Positions 36,083-48,049 of a DNA stretch of 64,000 nt are shown here, in pieces; within the stretch, counting starts at the first letter, position 1; each line of letters opens with the position of its first letter. Below the pieces are notes generated by a model. It worked only from the letters and a program-made list of their open reading frames with translations. It searched no databases and was not told where the DNA came from. The stretch spans positions 16,455,025 to 16,519,024 of the forward strand of contig NC_060108.1 in NCBI RefSeq assembly GCF_021155765.1, written 5' to 3'. Source of the stretch: Diprion similis. Its lineage: Eukaryota; Arthropoda; Insecta; Hymenoptera; Diprionidae. The translations under genes and the position numbers were made by a program.

Positions 36083-37638
36083 TTAGTTTACTATTCCATT
36101 GATCCAGTCGATGTAGGCAGATACACGGACGAATACAGACGGTGCGCCGACAGTTCCGCAAGGAGAAATTCCCCAGGATACAACACCGACGAGTTCCCAT
36201 GATCCGGAGATGTATTGAGCCAATGGGCCACCGGAGTCACCCTGATAAATCATTTACATATTAAGAAATCCATAAAATCGTATGTCCACGCACATCAAAC
36301 ACTGCGGATGATCGCATGAATACTTACCGAGCAGGCAGAGATCCTCGAGTTGTCGAGGGGTCCAGTGCAGACGTTGTCAATGGCGGTTGGCACCAGAGGA
36401 GGGTTTGCGACGATTCTAGCCAGGGCGTCGTAGCACACTTGGGTGTCAACGATGGGGATGGTGGCCGTCTGCAAAACGGTCGGCATCGACGGAAATATGG
36501 TCTGGGAAACGGATCCCCATCCAGAGAGGACCGCGTCTCCGGCGTGCAGGGTTCCTGCAGCTGGCAGACCGATGGTGGCTACGTTAGCGTTCAGGGTGAA
36601 GGGCCTAGCGAGCTTGATTAAAGCGATGTCGTGAGGTGCCACACCGCTGAAATGAGAGAATAGCGTTCGATGACAGATGTTTTCGTAAAGTCAATCATTA
36701 ATCCCGAGATCTCTCTACCAAGGAAAGTACCCAAAGCGTATACAGTTCCACGCCGATTTTCTGCATTCTATGGTGTGTGTATAGTACAAGTAAAAAAATT
36801 AGACGCGTTGTTTTACGTCCTAGTTCAGTCGCTCAAGAGTTAAAGAACGAGGGGTACAATCGTTGAGAGTAAAAACTGTGTGCATTTGAATTTATGAACA
36901 GATATTACACATTATCGCGAAGTCACGAGAACGAGTGATCGATATTTGGAAGTATAAACTTCAGCGAAGGTTTTCAACTCTTGAACAACCGAATTTTCCC
37001 GTAATAAAATACTTGTTGAATGATTCTTCATGTAGATACTCCAAAATATCACAAAATGAATGAGATTCCAAAAGAAGGAAATCGGTAAGGTACACCCGGA
37101 GCAGGTTCCCTCTAAAATTTATCCTTACCCAACGTAAGACGGGTGAATGAAGGTTTGGCCAACAGCACTGGACTGCTGGGTGCCTTCGACGACATTGATG
37201 AGGTGCTTTCCGGCATAGACGGTGGTGCTACCGAAGCTCGGGAGCTCGGTGAAGCAGTGACCAGCAGTGACTACCCACTCCTCGCTGATGAGGGATCCAC
37301 CGCAGCTGTGGCTGGCAGCAATAATGATGCTCCATCCCCACCAGAGAGACACTTGATAGGGGTAGGCGCCCTGGACGGCATCCTGACCGTTTACGATACG
37401 ACTGTTGCCGAAGAGGTGGTGGAGCTCGGGATAAGCACCCTGGACGGCACCATGACCGTTTACTTGCGCCCAGGTGGGGTTTGCCTCACCAACTGCAATT
37501 CGTTGACAAAACTTACTTCAGAAATGCACTTTGTTATAGTACGAACTGCGAATACGTTCAGAGTTAATTTTCAGCACTTGACTTACCGGCAGCTACAGTC
37601 GCGAGGACAGCCAAACAAGCGATTGCGGCGAATTTCAT
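36083..37638 (-). CDS. Secreted chymotrypsin-like serine protease A, four exons
   Basis: Exons: 37,638-37,587, 37,492-37,129, 36,646-36,328 and 36,241-36,083, with GT-AG introns in phases 1, 2 and 0. The product is 297 aa. A signal peptide ([18 protein letters not shown]) opens the protein. The propeptide ends at Arg49, and the mature chain starts IVNG at residue 50. The catalytic triad is present: His96 in TAGHC, Asp145 in HDIAL and Ser248 in GDSGGP. The pocket-base residue (chymotrypsin 189) is Ser242, so chymotrypsin-like or elastase-like rather than trypsin-like cleavage is expected. The propeptide carries a partial copy of the mature N terminus (residues 28-39 resemble 51-62). It lies in tandem with protease B on the same strand. 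Likely role: extracellular, probably digestive, proteolysis. Confidence 0.93.
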
Positions 37639-37673
37639 CGTGCTTTGGACAATCTTCCCAGGTTTCACCGTCG

Positions 37674-37682
37674 TTTTATATA
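37674..37682 (-). promoter_or_regulatory. TATA box of protease A
   Basis: TATATAAAA reads on the minus strand about 36 bp upstream of the ATG. This leaves room for only a very short 5' untranslated region, as is common in highly expressed insect protease genes. Confidence 0.6.
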
Positions 37683-37689
37683 TTTTCTC

Positions 37690-38580
37690 ATATGGACATG
37701 TATACAAGTGTCGGCGGCCTATCACTGAAATCTCATTCGCAGATAGGGGGTTGATCAAATTAACAGAAATTCGTGATTATCTATAAACTATACAGATTCA
37801 AGTTGATAGTCACACCTGATACAGATATCTTTGTGATTAAATTTTTTTCTCTGTATTTCGTTTTTATATTTGCCAAGCAGCTTCCTGTGCGAAAATCGAA
37901 ATATCGGACCCATAGGAACGCGATAAAGTAAAAATAAAACGATTATTTCAGGGGATTGGGAAGGCTAAAAACCTCAAGAAATAGTATTTATAAGAAAATC
38001 GCGTATATTTTCCTACTTGATTCTATATGCCATTTGAATTTCAACCGCAATTTTGGCCGTCGAAGCCTTCCTAGTCGCCTTACCATATCGTCATATTACT
38101 TGAACTCTTTGTACGCAAGTATGGCCAAACACGGTGAAATTCAACATACAATCGCGGGTGGATCGATTCTACTATGTTTTGTGCTACTGTGTGTTTAGGT
38201 ACAGAAATCCAGGCGTTGCATGGATGCAACTGGATTTCTCATATTTCTAATGAATCTAAACAATGATTTTTTCCAATTGCTGATGTTAAAGGTCTTTTTC
38301 ATTTTTGTGCAGACCATAAATAAGGCAGAGATATCAACAATGATTTAAAATCTCGGTAGCCAATTGCAAGTTATCGAATGATAACAGTCGTCGATGATCG
38401 AGACTACGGATAATTTACGTTTGCCAGACGTATTTTATAGACACAATCTGGTTTAGATGAGATCAGAAATCAAAATTGCAATTAGTAACAATATTATTAT
38501 CGAAAATTGATCCCTTAAAAAATTGTGCTTATCAGATTTATTAACGCCGTGACTAAGTTATCGCATTCCGATAAAACATC
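37690..38580. other. Spacer between the two protease genes
   Basis: No gene is supported in this AT-rich stretch. It is upstream of protease A and downstream of protease B. Several GATA-type hexamers occur towards its right end (38,540-38,600). The open frame at 37,956-38,198 has no recognisable features. Confidence 0.5.
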
Positions 38581-38720
38581 TGTCTAATAGATAAGATAGG
38601 CGAGGTGTGGAACACAAAAGAGGAGATCCAAATATCTATACTGGTGGTTGTGTCTAAAAGATAAGATAGGCGAGGTATGGAACACGAAAGAGGAGATCCA
38701 AATATCTATACTGGTGGTTG
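38581..38720. repeat. 70-bp tandem duplication containing AGATAAGATAGG
   Basis: Copy 1 (38,581-38,650) and copy 2 (38,651-38,720) are adjacent and differ at only a few positions (aatag versus aaaag, gtgtgg versus gtatgg, cacaaaag versus cacgaaag). Each contains AGATAAGATAGG, a pair of overlapping GATA-factor sites. The duplication starts right after the protease B polyadenylation signal and lies about 940 bp upstream of protease A. Confidence 0.9.
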
Positions 38721-38726
38721 TGGTAC

Positions 38727-38732
38727 TTTATT
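38727..38732 (-). terminator. AATAAA polyadenylation signal for protease B
   Basis: AATAAA reads on the minus strand 105 bp after the protease B stop codon. Confidence 0.65.
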
Positions 38733-38836
38733 GCACTGACGTTTACACGATGCAATCTCACGCCAGCTTCACGTCCCTTTACTACAACGCATCTTCGAGT
38801 ACATTCATATCGCAATTAACTGAATTAACGGCTGTA

Positions 38837-39966
38837 CTAAGCAGTTTGAGCAGTTATCCAGTTGGTGTAATTGGAAACCCGCGCGTAGACAGACGGCATG
38901 CCGGAAACACCGCAGGGGAAAACACCCCAGGATACAACGCCGACGAGCTGCCACACGCCGTTTATCAACTGGGCAAGAGGACCGCCTGAGTCGCCCTTAA
39001 CAAGGAGGAGATGCACTCGGTTATTACGATTCAAATGTAGGCAGTCACGAAAACACTTTGCTCATGCTGCGATACTCACGGCGCAGAAGGTAACGCTCAA
39101 GTTGCTCGGAGATCCGGTGCAGATGTTCGTGTCGTCGAGCGGCGTGACGCCAATCAGACTGTACAGAGCGGAGTAGCACGCGCTGTTGGTGATTATAGGG
39201 ACGGTAGCAGTCTGCAGAACGGTTGGCAGAACGATGGTTTCGTTGAAAGATACGGAACCCCATCCGGTAAGGACCGCATTTCCGGTGTGCGTGGCGTTTT
39301 GGGCAGGTAGCGTGATCGCAGAAATGGCGGAGGTGAAGTTGAAGGGAGTGGTGAGTCTGAGCAGGGCGATGTCGTGAGGATTTTCTCCTCTGGAATAGTC
39401 AGAGCATATAGAATTTTACCGAATGTACAAAATCCGAGTACGAAATTCAAGCTGCACGTCTTACCCTTGGTAAAGAGGGTGGATTATCTGCTCTTTGACG
39501 GTCGACGACTGCTGAGTGGACTCGTTGACGTTGATTGTGTATTTGCCCCCGTAAACTGTCAGGCTTCCATACTCTGGCAGGTCACTGAGACAATGACCCG
39601 CGGTTATGACCCATTCTCTGTTTATTATTGCACCACCGCAAATGTGGGTGGAGTTGATTTCCGGCGGAAATCCCCACCAAATAGATGCTTGGTAAGGATA
39701 AGCTCCCTGGACAGCATTCTGCCCATCGGTAATCCGCGAGTTGATCAGTACCTTGTTGTTTTGAGCCCTTGAGTGACTCAAGTGTTCAGCTGCGGCGGAG
39801 AATCGGTGATGCAGGTGCGGGCAAATAATTTGAAAATGGAAAAGGAAGAGAGTTCAGGCAGTGGTCGAGGGGGAAAGTGGACTTCCATTTTTAGCAATTA
39901 TGGTTACTCACGGGCTACCAGATGGACCGCGAATAAGGCGAAGGAAACAACAGCGTAGAACTTCAT
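38837..39966 (-). CDS. Secreted chymotrypsin-like serine protease B, four exons
   Basis: Exons: 39,966-39,912, 39,789-39,465, 39,389-39,080 and 38,995-38,837, with the same intron phases (1, 2, 0) as protease A and an identical 159-nt last exon length. The product is 282 aa. The signal peptide is [18 protein letters not shown]. Activation is expected after Arg37, giving a mature chain that starts ITDG. The triad is His84 (TAGHC), Asp133 (HDIAL) and Ser233 (GDSGGP). The position equivalent to chymotrypsin 189 is Thr227 (sequence VTFCAGDSGGP), so the S1 pocket differs from that of protease A. It shares [11 protein letters not shown] and the HPxYxG exon junction with protease A, so the two are tandem paralogues. 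Extracellular, probably digestive, function is inferred. Confidence 0.93.
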
Positions 39967-40002
39967 CCTCGTTTTGCGCAGTCCGATTACTATCTGATCG
40001 GC

Positions 40003-40009
40003 TTTTATA
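40003..40009 (-). promoter_or_regulatory. TATA box of protease B
   Basis: TATAAAA reads on the minus strand 37-43 bp upstream of the ATG, at the same relative position as in protease A. Confidence 0.6.
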
Positions 40010-41334
40010 CAGATTCAGTTAATCAAATCGTATTTTTCAATCTATCATTGAGCATTCAGTATTATCGCCAGCAGCTGCACAATTTGTCAATTGCTGGTTG
40101 TAACCGAATTTGTACCTTTCTGATATTTGCATCGAACGTTATGTCAGTTTCTCGTAGCAGCAGGAAAGCATTATTTTATTTATATTTTGATCTTGAAAAA
40201 AAGGTGAATCTTGAAGTCATTAGATCTTAATTTTTTCAGTGGTGACGCGCAGACAAGATTTATTGAACCGTAAGGAAAATCTACACCTTACGTGTGACAA
40301 TTTTGCTTTAAAGTGATTTTTTTTATCAACTCAAATAACGATCATTGCGAAATACCCGCAAGATGATTATCGACTATCGAGAACAGTGTATATACGTAAA
40401 CAGTCTGTAATCTAGTTCCGAGAAACAATAAGTAGAGAATCTTCTTTGCATCTTTCTGGATAAAATTGATTTTGTATTATAATCTTACCCTTTATTCTTC
40501 ACGACGTAATCTGCAATCAGTTAAATCGATAAGTCAGATTGAAAACGCAGTAATCTTGAGATAAAACGCTTATCAAGACGGACTATGACGACGCACTGTT
40601 GTTTCCATTCAGCTATTACTAGCGGCTTTGATATTTGTTTTTGTCAATAAAAAATCAATGTCCATTGGCTGGATTCTTACTTTGCCGTAGATCTGAGAGC
40701 AATAAAAGTCAGATCACCTGGTTCAAAGTGACGGTTAAAAAATACGTAGAAATTCATAAAAATCGATATCAGGTATAAAACGATCAATTGTAAATTATGT
40801 GTTTGAGCAGGGAGGTTGACTGTGAGAAATTCGCGGTGACAGTAATATTGATTATTTGCTGATCGTTGATACGAGAATGCGTATGAGATCTGTAAATTAT
40901 TACGTCCTGGGAAATCGTGGCTGCTCTGCAGACGATCTTAAACGTAGGCATGCGAAATAATCTGAACGTATAGTAAGAGTCCTCAATATTAAGTCCTTAT
41001 AGTAGGTATATGAAGTTATTATACGCTTTCGGGAACAAGTTCAGAACATTTCAATTAAAAAATATGTTCACATAAATAATGTCCTCAATTTAGATTCTAA
41101 ACAATAGCCTAGGGTATAATGAATTATAATAATTACAAAGAGAAAAAATGCCAACGTTTGAAACAAGCGGAAGAATGGAATAAGTGTGAGATACAAATCT
41201 TAGATTTATCTACAACCATAGAGCACAGTTTCGAAGCTCTGTGACTAGACCAAAAGTCATGTCTTAGAATAAGCAGTAAATGTCTAACTGTAATAAAATA
41301 TTACTTCCAACATTGTGAAACCCGTCTCTCCGTG

Positions 41335-41457
41335 TTTTTATATTATTAACGAGATTAACGTACGAAGATTCAAGAATGTAGAGAAATCCTTTCAGCGAGT
41401 GTTTTTTTTTTTATTAATGAGATTAACGTATGGAGATTCACAGAATATACAGAAATA
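41335..41457. repeat. Imperfect tandem duplication, period about 68 bp
   Basis: A T-rich start followed by TATTAACGAGATTAACGTACGAAGATTCA and an AGAAATCC-type end at 41,335-41,391 is repeated with substitutions at 41,403-41,457. The shared core is GAGATTAACGTA. Confidence 0.7.
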
Positions 41458-41565
41458 CTTTTGCAATTAGCCAAGTATAGGAATTTTCAACGATCATGCT
41501 CGACAACGCTCTATAAATCAAATCTACACTAACGATTAACTAGTAGTGTAATTCAATCTGCATTT

Positions 41566-41932
41566 ATCATATCACTGTAATAGTTAATCTGAGCAACTTA
41601 AATAAATTGTTAAATAATGAAATGAAATAGAATGAACAAATAAATACATACAATTCTTTTCGCAGATTTCTAAAATTACGTATGATATGCCGATCAATTT
41701 TCCACAGAATACAAAGAATAATTCATTGTGACACCGTACAGTGACGTACATGTATTTTATCGCTGTAACAGTTAATCTAAGCAACTCAACTAGATTGCTA
41801 AATATTGAAATAAAAGAAGTGAATAAACGATTACAATTATTTTCGCAGGTTCTGTATATCCACGTATAATATACCAATTAATTTTCTCTTCCACAGAATA
41901 CGGGGAATAATTCACTGTAACACCACAGAGTG
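41566..41932. repeat. Imperfect tandem duplication of about 175 bp
   Basis: The block at about 41,568-41,744 (starting at ATCACTGTAATAGTTAATCT) is repeated at about 41,759-41,932 (ATCGCTGTAACAGTTAATCT). Shared segments continue in order: GAGCAACT or AAGCAACT, the TTTTCGCAG region, CCACAGAATAC, and GAATAATTCA(T/C)TGT. Divergence is appreciable, so the duplication is old. Confidence 0.75.
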
Positions 41933-42812
41933 ACACAGGCAATTAACTATACAAAATACTGCCGTGGACATCTTATTATCAGGGTTTCGCGGTCAACGAA
42001 TTTTCTCTTTTGTCCTTTACTCCAGTGAATACACAAATTAAAGATGGTTCTTAGCAGGCCAAAGACAACGAGTAATAAATAAGTTGCTGTCACAGCTACG
42101 CCTTTGAGGAATTTAAATTCACTTCTTAAACTCAGCTTAAAGCGACTTTATACATACATCAAACATCTTACAATATCTTAGCACGGAAATACTATAGACT
42201 AACACGATTATTCAAGTCACCATAAAACCAAGTCAATGCCAATTTGTACAAATGTTGCATCATTTGATATTGCCAAGAATTACTGGTGAAAAAACATAAA
42301 ACAGTAAATTATATCACGTGAGAAGGAAAAGTACAAATTTAGTAATTTTTTGATTTATGACATAATAACTGCTGTAAATACTACGTGTATATAAGATGAT
42401 CTTTCACCAAATCAGTAATCTTGATGTATCGATGTGAATGTTCTACGATTCTTTGTGATGAAACTATTTCTGTTTAAATATGAGAAACGTTAACGATATT
42501 GAATTTTGTTTAGATTTCAATATAAACAGAGAGAGAAAATTTTCACAGTAAAAACTCGACCAAAATTCCGTCTTCCAATCTGCATATCACGTGCAATTTC
42601 AAGAGTAGATGAAAGTTACCTTTTCAAATACTCTGAATTACGGCGCGGTGAATGGCAATTAGCTAAGAAAAACTATAACCAAGGACGTGCAGTTTTCTCA
42701 TTAGTCAGAGGTATTTTGTTTTGGTGCTCATATCCTATCAGTTCTCATAATTATTGTTATATCCGTTATTCTTATCTTAGAATTTACATTTCCTCCCGGT
42801 GAAATTTTGCCT

Positions 42813-45800
42813 TCAAGTGTTGCACGTCACGAGGCGAGTTATCGCTCGAATGCCAGCCCAAGTTTCTCGCGCTGTTGGGACAATCTGGTTCGCCGGTAGA
42901 AGGAAACCATAAATACCACGATCTCTCAACTCAACCGTGTAAGCGTATTTTATTCCAGCTACTCCCTTCGCCCAGTCGTCGGAGCCACCTAAATGACAAT
43001 AAGATGTGAAAACTGTCGAGGTACATAAACAAAGAAGATCGTTAATAATAAAGCCAGTCTTTGTCGTACCTGAGGTAGGATAAAGGAGCTCCGGAGAGGC
43101 GCCAACCTGGTACTGAGTTCCGTGCACCTTGAGGATGGCGTTGGTAGCTTTCCTCGCGACGTTGGCGAGTTCCTCGAAATCAGGCGGGCGTATCTTCGTG
43201 TAGCCCCATGGAACAAGCCACATTTGGGAGTAGGCATGCAGCGTGAGGTACATCCTGATCGAGAAGCAAATTTCATGTGACGTGGAATATTTGGGTAAAT
43301 CGATAACGAACGGGCAGTTTTCCTCACCTTATGCTCTGCCGGTTGGCCAGAATGTAGTCAGCTATAGCGCGCGTTTCCGGTTCCGAGAAGGCTTTTGGTC
43401 CAGCGTAGGTTTCATGGCAGGGATCGGCGCTGGCCGCTCCGCTGTCTTCTTCGCCCCAATGGTAACCGAAGTTCCGGTTTGGATCGACCCCCTCGCACCG
43501 GTTGAAAAACCACCGGGTGTAATGAGAGACGAGATAGAACAAGCCGAGCGGACCTGATCTGATGAAGATTTCAGGTCAAATTACAAACGTGGAGAATACG
43601 CGGAGGCTGGGTGCTGGATTAAATCTCCAATTCGCCACGCCTCGGAGAGTCTATGTGCTCACGACACGTGAAAGCAGAGCAAAGATCCGTCGCGTATCAT
43701 CGATCAAGATGCGCTGGATTTACGTTGAGGGGGGCATTTTGTTACCTGGCCTCGTTGTCGGAATCTAATTCTGCGTGATTGCTCCTGGTTTTGCGCCACA
43801 GGCGATCGGCCATGTGGCTGAATTCGTAGCCGTCCGGATTTGAGACTGGCAGGATCATCCAGTCGGACGTTTCCAGCAATTTTGAATAGGTCGAATTCTT
43901 TTCCACCAACTGATTCAGGATGTAAGTCGCCACCGCTGGACCGATCCATTCCCTCGCATGCATTCCTGCCGCAATATTATACACAGTTTTATTATCGCTG
44001 ATCGCCACTTATTGCAACCCTTTTCAAACTCAATAGGAAGCGTAGAAAAATTAATTCAGTTGGGAAAAGAAATAAATCAGAGATTCTTAATTATAGTCCT
44101 AGAACCACCGATTGTAACGAGTGTCCCTCAAGAAGCGAGGTATTCATCGTTTAGAAATTTTTATGGCTTACAGCGGAAGTTAACGGTTCTGATACTAAAT
44201 ACTAGAAAGCTCAAATTCTGATTTGAGATCAATGAAAAGTCGAGTAATAACGCTTTTCAGGAGAGGAGATATTGATAGTAGAAAAAAAACTGTCACAGTC
44301 AATACAACTGAGTGAATTTTGTGACCCAGTTGCGATATCTGATTACTGAACAGAGATTTCGAAAACGATTGACTCGTTCTAACATCATAAGTGCCTTGAG
44401 GCACTTTTGGATCACGCAAAGTAACTGTGTAGACGTTTCTAGCCAAACAGGGGATTGCATGTTTTATACAGCTCCACCTCACCTTGTCAAAGAATTTAGA
44501 CAGACATGTGAAACGTTGTATCACGCGAGTTTCACAGACCGATTCTAATTGCGAACCCTACAGCTGGGTGAATGACGTTTTGGCATTTAGCATTCGGGTG
44601 TCTGCTTACGTGGGGTATTAAAGTATCTTTGCTTCGTATAACTTTTGATATGACTGAATAAATTTGCTAAATAATTATATGAGATTCGAAGAATGTTTTG
44701 AAGCGTGATGGTTTTCTAGCACGATCCACGTTGGTGGATATTCATAACGGTTAATTGGTACGTTCACGTATTTGTTCTCTGGGATTTATGATGCTTAATT
44801 AATCCGCACTTCATACCCACAAACATTCCATCGAATCCAGCCAGTGTTCATATTCATTTCTTAATATTTATTCTAATTATATTCAGTAGTATTTATTATC
44901 AGTAAGATTTACAACCGCGTAGTTAGATTGAAATTCGTGTGGATAGTTACACGGAAGAGAAACGCCTTGGGCTGAATAATCCATTACAGAAAGATTCTAT
45001 AAGATAAAAAATGATGAACTAATTGACGGTGAAATAAAATGACGGGAAAGGAAACGAACGCATGAAATTGTACCGCTGATCGGCTTTGTTATTATAGTTA
45101 AACTCACCGCCGTCGATCCATACCACCGGCTTAGCTTCTCCATCCGTAGTCAGACCCGTTGAAACTTTGGCTAATTTCAAGGGTTGTCCCTCGTAGCTGT
45201 GGCCGATAGTTACTAGCTCCACCAGGCTGGGGTAAGTAAACGCCAGATATTCCAAGTACCTGACTATATCTGTATCAATAAAAGCGAATAATTTAGAAAA
45301 TGAATACCCTTAAATAATGCTCCAAGTAACAATATGCAACCTCATACATTCATGCACGATATAAACCAGTACGAATGAATTTGGACAATAAGGTACTTCG
45401 GTAAAAATTCACGAAGTGTGAATAGTATTTAATAGACTGGACAAATATTTTCGATATTGTTTAGCGAGTTCATGTGTTTGGAATATAATTATAAAGTGAC
45501 CGTGAATCCCTATGTTTCTAGTTTGTCAAAGGTCGTTCGTACTGGACCCTCTAGTATTCACCCAGTAGTATTGCATATGTATAATTGCTAAGTTGTACCT
45601 GCATATCTGTGGTATCGCTTCCACGTCATAGAGTGACCCTGACTTGTGACTAAGTCCTCTCGTTGCTCCTTGGACATTTTTGGATTTTGAAACGCAATCG
45701 TTTTCTGCGCAAGTATGAGAAACATTAATAACCCAATGTTAGTTGGATAATATTAGCAATCCAAAAATGACATGATAGCAATGATAAGTTGTTTAAAAAA

Positions 45801-48036
45801 AACTCCAATTACAGAAAATAATTCAATTTCGATCTCTTGATACGATTTTCACAACCACGAATGCGGAATATTACGTGATATTAACTTGTTTGTTGGAGTT
45901 TAAATTTTCTCCGTAGACTGAAAGTGCCAGATTTTGTTTAAATACTTAAAGCGGCCAAACCACTTCACGGACAGTTTTCCTCGAGGTCTATCATCATAAG
46001 TACACACGGATACGGGTGATTTACGGCGTTTACAATAATTCCCGTGATGGAAGTAGATAATAACTATAAGAGAGAAGTAGGATCAGCTAGAAAGCGTTGA
46101 AATTTCTCACAAATCTTCATCAAGACGACAGATTGCTGTTTCACCATTGACTTTATGTCCCACCCTTCCGCCCCTTTGTCATACTTTCCTGCGTCGGCTT
46201 TCGCATATTATGTCATATTTCATGTGCACCATAAATTAAGGTTTGACCAATGGCCATGCTCTTACTTTTATTTCGCACTTGTCGATCTTTGCGCTACCTT
46301 GCGATATACAGTTACTCGTCCCTGTGAACCTCTGATACTCCCCGTTCAATTAGTTATTAATTAACTCGCAACATCGGAATCTAGAGTAGATACATATAAA
46401 TCGAGGCTAGGTCACGTGTATGCCGTGCCACGTGCTTATAGCAATACGGAGTCGAAATTTCACGCCAAGGGAAAGAAAAAAGGAAACTGAACGAGCCTGA
46501 ATGTTTGTCATCGCGCTATTATCCTCACCTGTAAGTCTTTTATCAACACTTGAAATCCGAACTGCTGTTCCCTCAACGAATCCTTTATTTCACTGAGCAT
46601 GTCTGGAGCGACAACGACATCTGTGAACCTGAATGTGAGAGAGAAAATGGATAAAATAAGTGGAAAAAAGGATGTCTCCATAATTTATTTTCTATCTCTC
46701 AATGGTAGTTGTTTTTTTTTTTTTTTTTTTTTTGTTTCTGCCGAGAACCGTGACGGTCTGTTATCACTCTTGGTACTTTCAAGATGGGGAATTCAATCTA
46801 AGAGATGAATTGTATAAGTTATGCACCGTCTTAACGGCGAACTTCACATCTGTTGGGTACTGCTTGATTTTTTTTCTTTATCTTGTGTAATATCTAAGCA
46901 CAGCACTTGGCTATTTATGGCAGTTTATTGGACCGACATGACGGTAACGAGGGTGGACCTTTAATGCATGGTCATGGGTGCTCTCCGAAGTGGGTATATC
47001 CGATGGTAGGTATAAAACGCGAGAGTTTCGCTGCCATTGCAGGAGGCTGGTGGTACAGACTGTACAGAGCGGGAATTCATCCGATCGAACAAAATGAGAA
47101 AAACTCGGTAAGATCCGTTACTCGTTCTTATTTAGCACGTTTGGGAAGGTTGCATGATTGGCGACGCCGGCGGGGAAAAGAAACAGGTATATGCAATACT
47201 CCGAATCCCGATCGCGGGACCTCGGCGAAATATGATAATTAAGGTAAGGGGCGTTCGACATTAAAGGCAATCGTGACCTGTTTTTGGCCGGCAGTGTCCA
47301 GAATTTTAGCCCGTCATCGTTCGACTCCATCATCTCTTGGAGTTCGGCGACTTGCTTGTCGGTCGTTGGGGTTATCCTGAGCAGCTGATGACCCTTGTAG
47401 CTTACTCGATTTGGCCGAGGTTTGCTGCTCTTCGATTCACCGCCGACGATGTTGTTCACTATGGTGCTGATCCCGCTGGTCATCAGGGTGAATATCGACT
47501 CGACGAATCCGGCCAACGTGAAACCCCGAAATTTTGAGAGCCAGTTGGCGGTAGCATTTTTGGACAGGAGATCGGTCGGTTCGACCGAATCTTTCTCGCC
47601 CTCTTCGAATTCCGACTCGTAGGATCGACTCCGCCAGTTTTCACTACTTGGCACTATTTCGAGCTCGGAATAATTTCCTTCGAACTCGTCGATCTCGATC
47701 CTGCGTCTCCGGGGCGGAAAAAACTTCTCCCTTGAATTTTCGTACCTGTAGGTGAAAACGTATTTTTTTTTTCTTACTTTTTTTGCCTCGTTAATTACCG
47801 TCAGACGGCTTTACTCGAGGTGCAAAATATCACCCAGTAACTGACCTAGAGGACGATATTGGATCCTTGATTTCCGGATAATTGTCACGCGGTATTTCGT
47901 CACCGCCACTACCGAAATCCCGATAATTCGTACCCTCGATGATCGCGGGATTTCCGCTGACTAGAATCGCTGATGGCAACGAACTGCATATCGTGGCAAA
48001 AGTTACCACGAACAAACTTCCCGATTGCAGAATCAT
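42813..48036 (-). CDS. Secreted M14 zinc carboxypeptidase, B-type specificity, extended N terminus
   Basis: Nine exons: 48,036-47,846, 47,745-47,278, 46,628-46,529, 45,704-45,599, 45,269-45,108, 43,965-43,746, 43,558-43,328, 43,254-43,070 and 42,988-42,813. Phases agree and the product is 612 aa. An N-terminal hydrophobic stretch is the probable signal peptide. Residues about 60-175 are a low-complexity charged region with a hydrophobic stretch near 139-163. The activation peptide is about 178-290 (YKGHQLLRI, DVVVAPDML). In the catalytic domain, zinc ligands are His345, Glu348 (MHARE) and His499 (TLHAYSQ); substrate residues Asn443-Arg444 (DPNRNF) and Tyr551, and the catalytic base Glu574 (VELRD), are present. 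Asp558 in GGSDDW corresponds to CPA residue 255, predicting release of C-terminal Lys or Arg. It exceeds the usual length of about 420 aa. About 20 extra residues also lie around 416-436, before DPNRNF. Confidence 0.9.
46711..46733. repeat. Poly(T) tract in a carboxypeptidase intron
   Basis: This is a run of more than 20 T residues on the plus strand (A on the gene strand) in the intron between exons 2 and 3. Confidence 0.8.
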
Positions 48037-48049
48037 ACCGTTGCAATAC

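Larger units (their letters stand above)
40020..42812. other. AT-rich intergenic DNA
   Basis: No gene is supported between protease B and the carboxypeptidase. GATA-type hexamers cluster around 40,525-40,580 upstream of protease B. Two imperfect tandem duplications (listed separately) occupy 41,335-41,932. Confidence 0.5.

Noticed and set aside
36316-36634. Plus-strand ORFs overlapping protease A (also 37,143-37,754 over its second exon)
   Set aside because: They are antisense shadows of protease exons, which carry the catalytic motifs on the minus strand.
46155-46364. 69-aa plus-strand ORF
   Set aside because: It lies in a carboxypeptidase intron, has no recognisable features, and is of chance length for AT-rich DNA.
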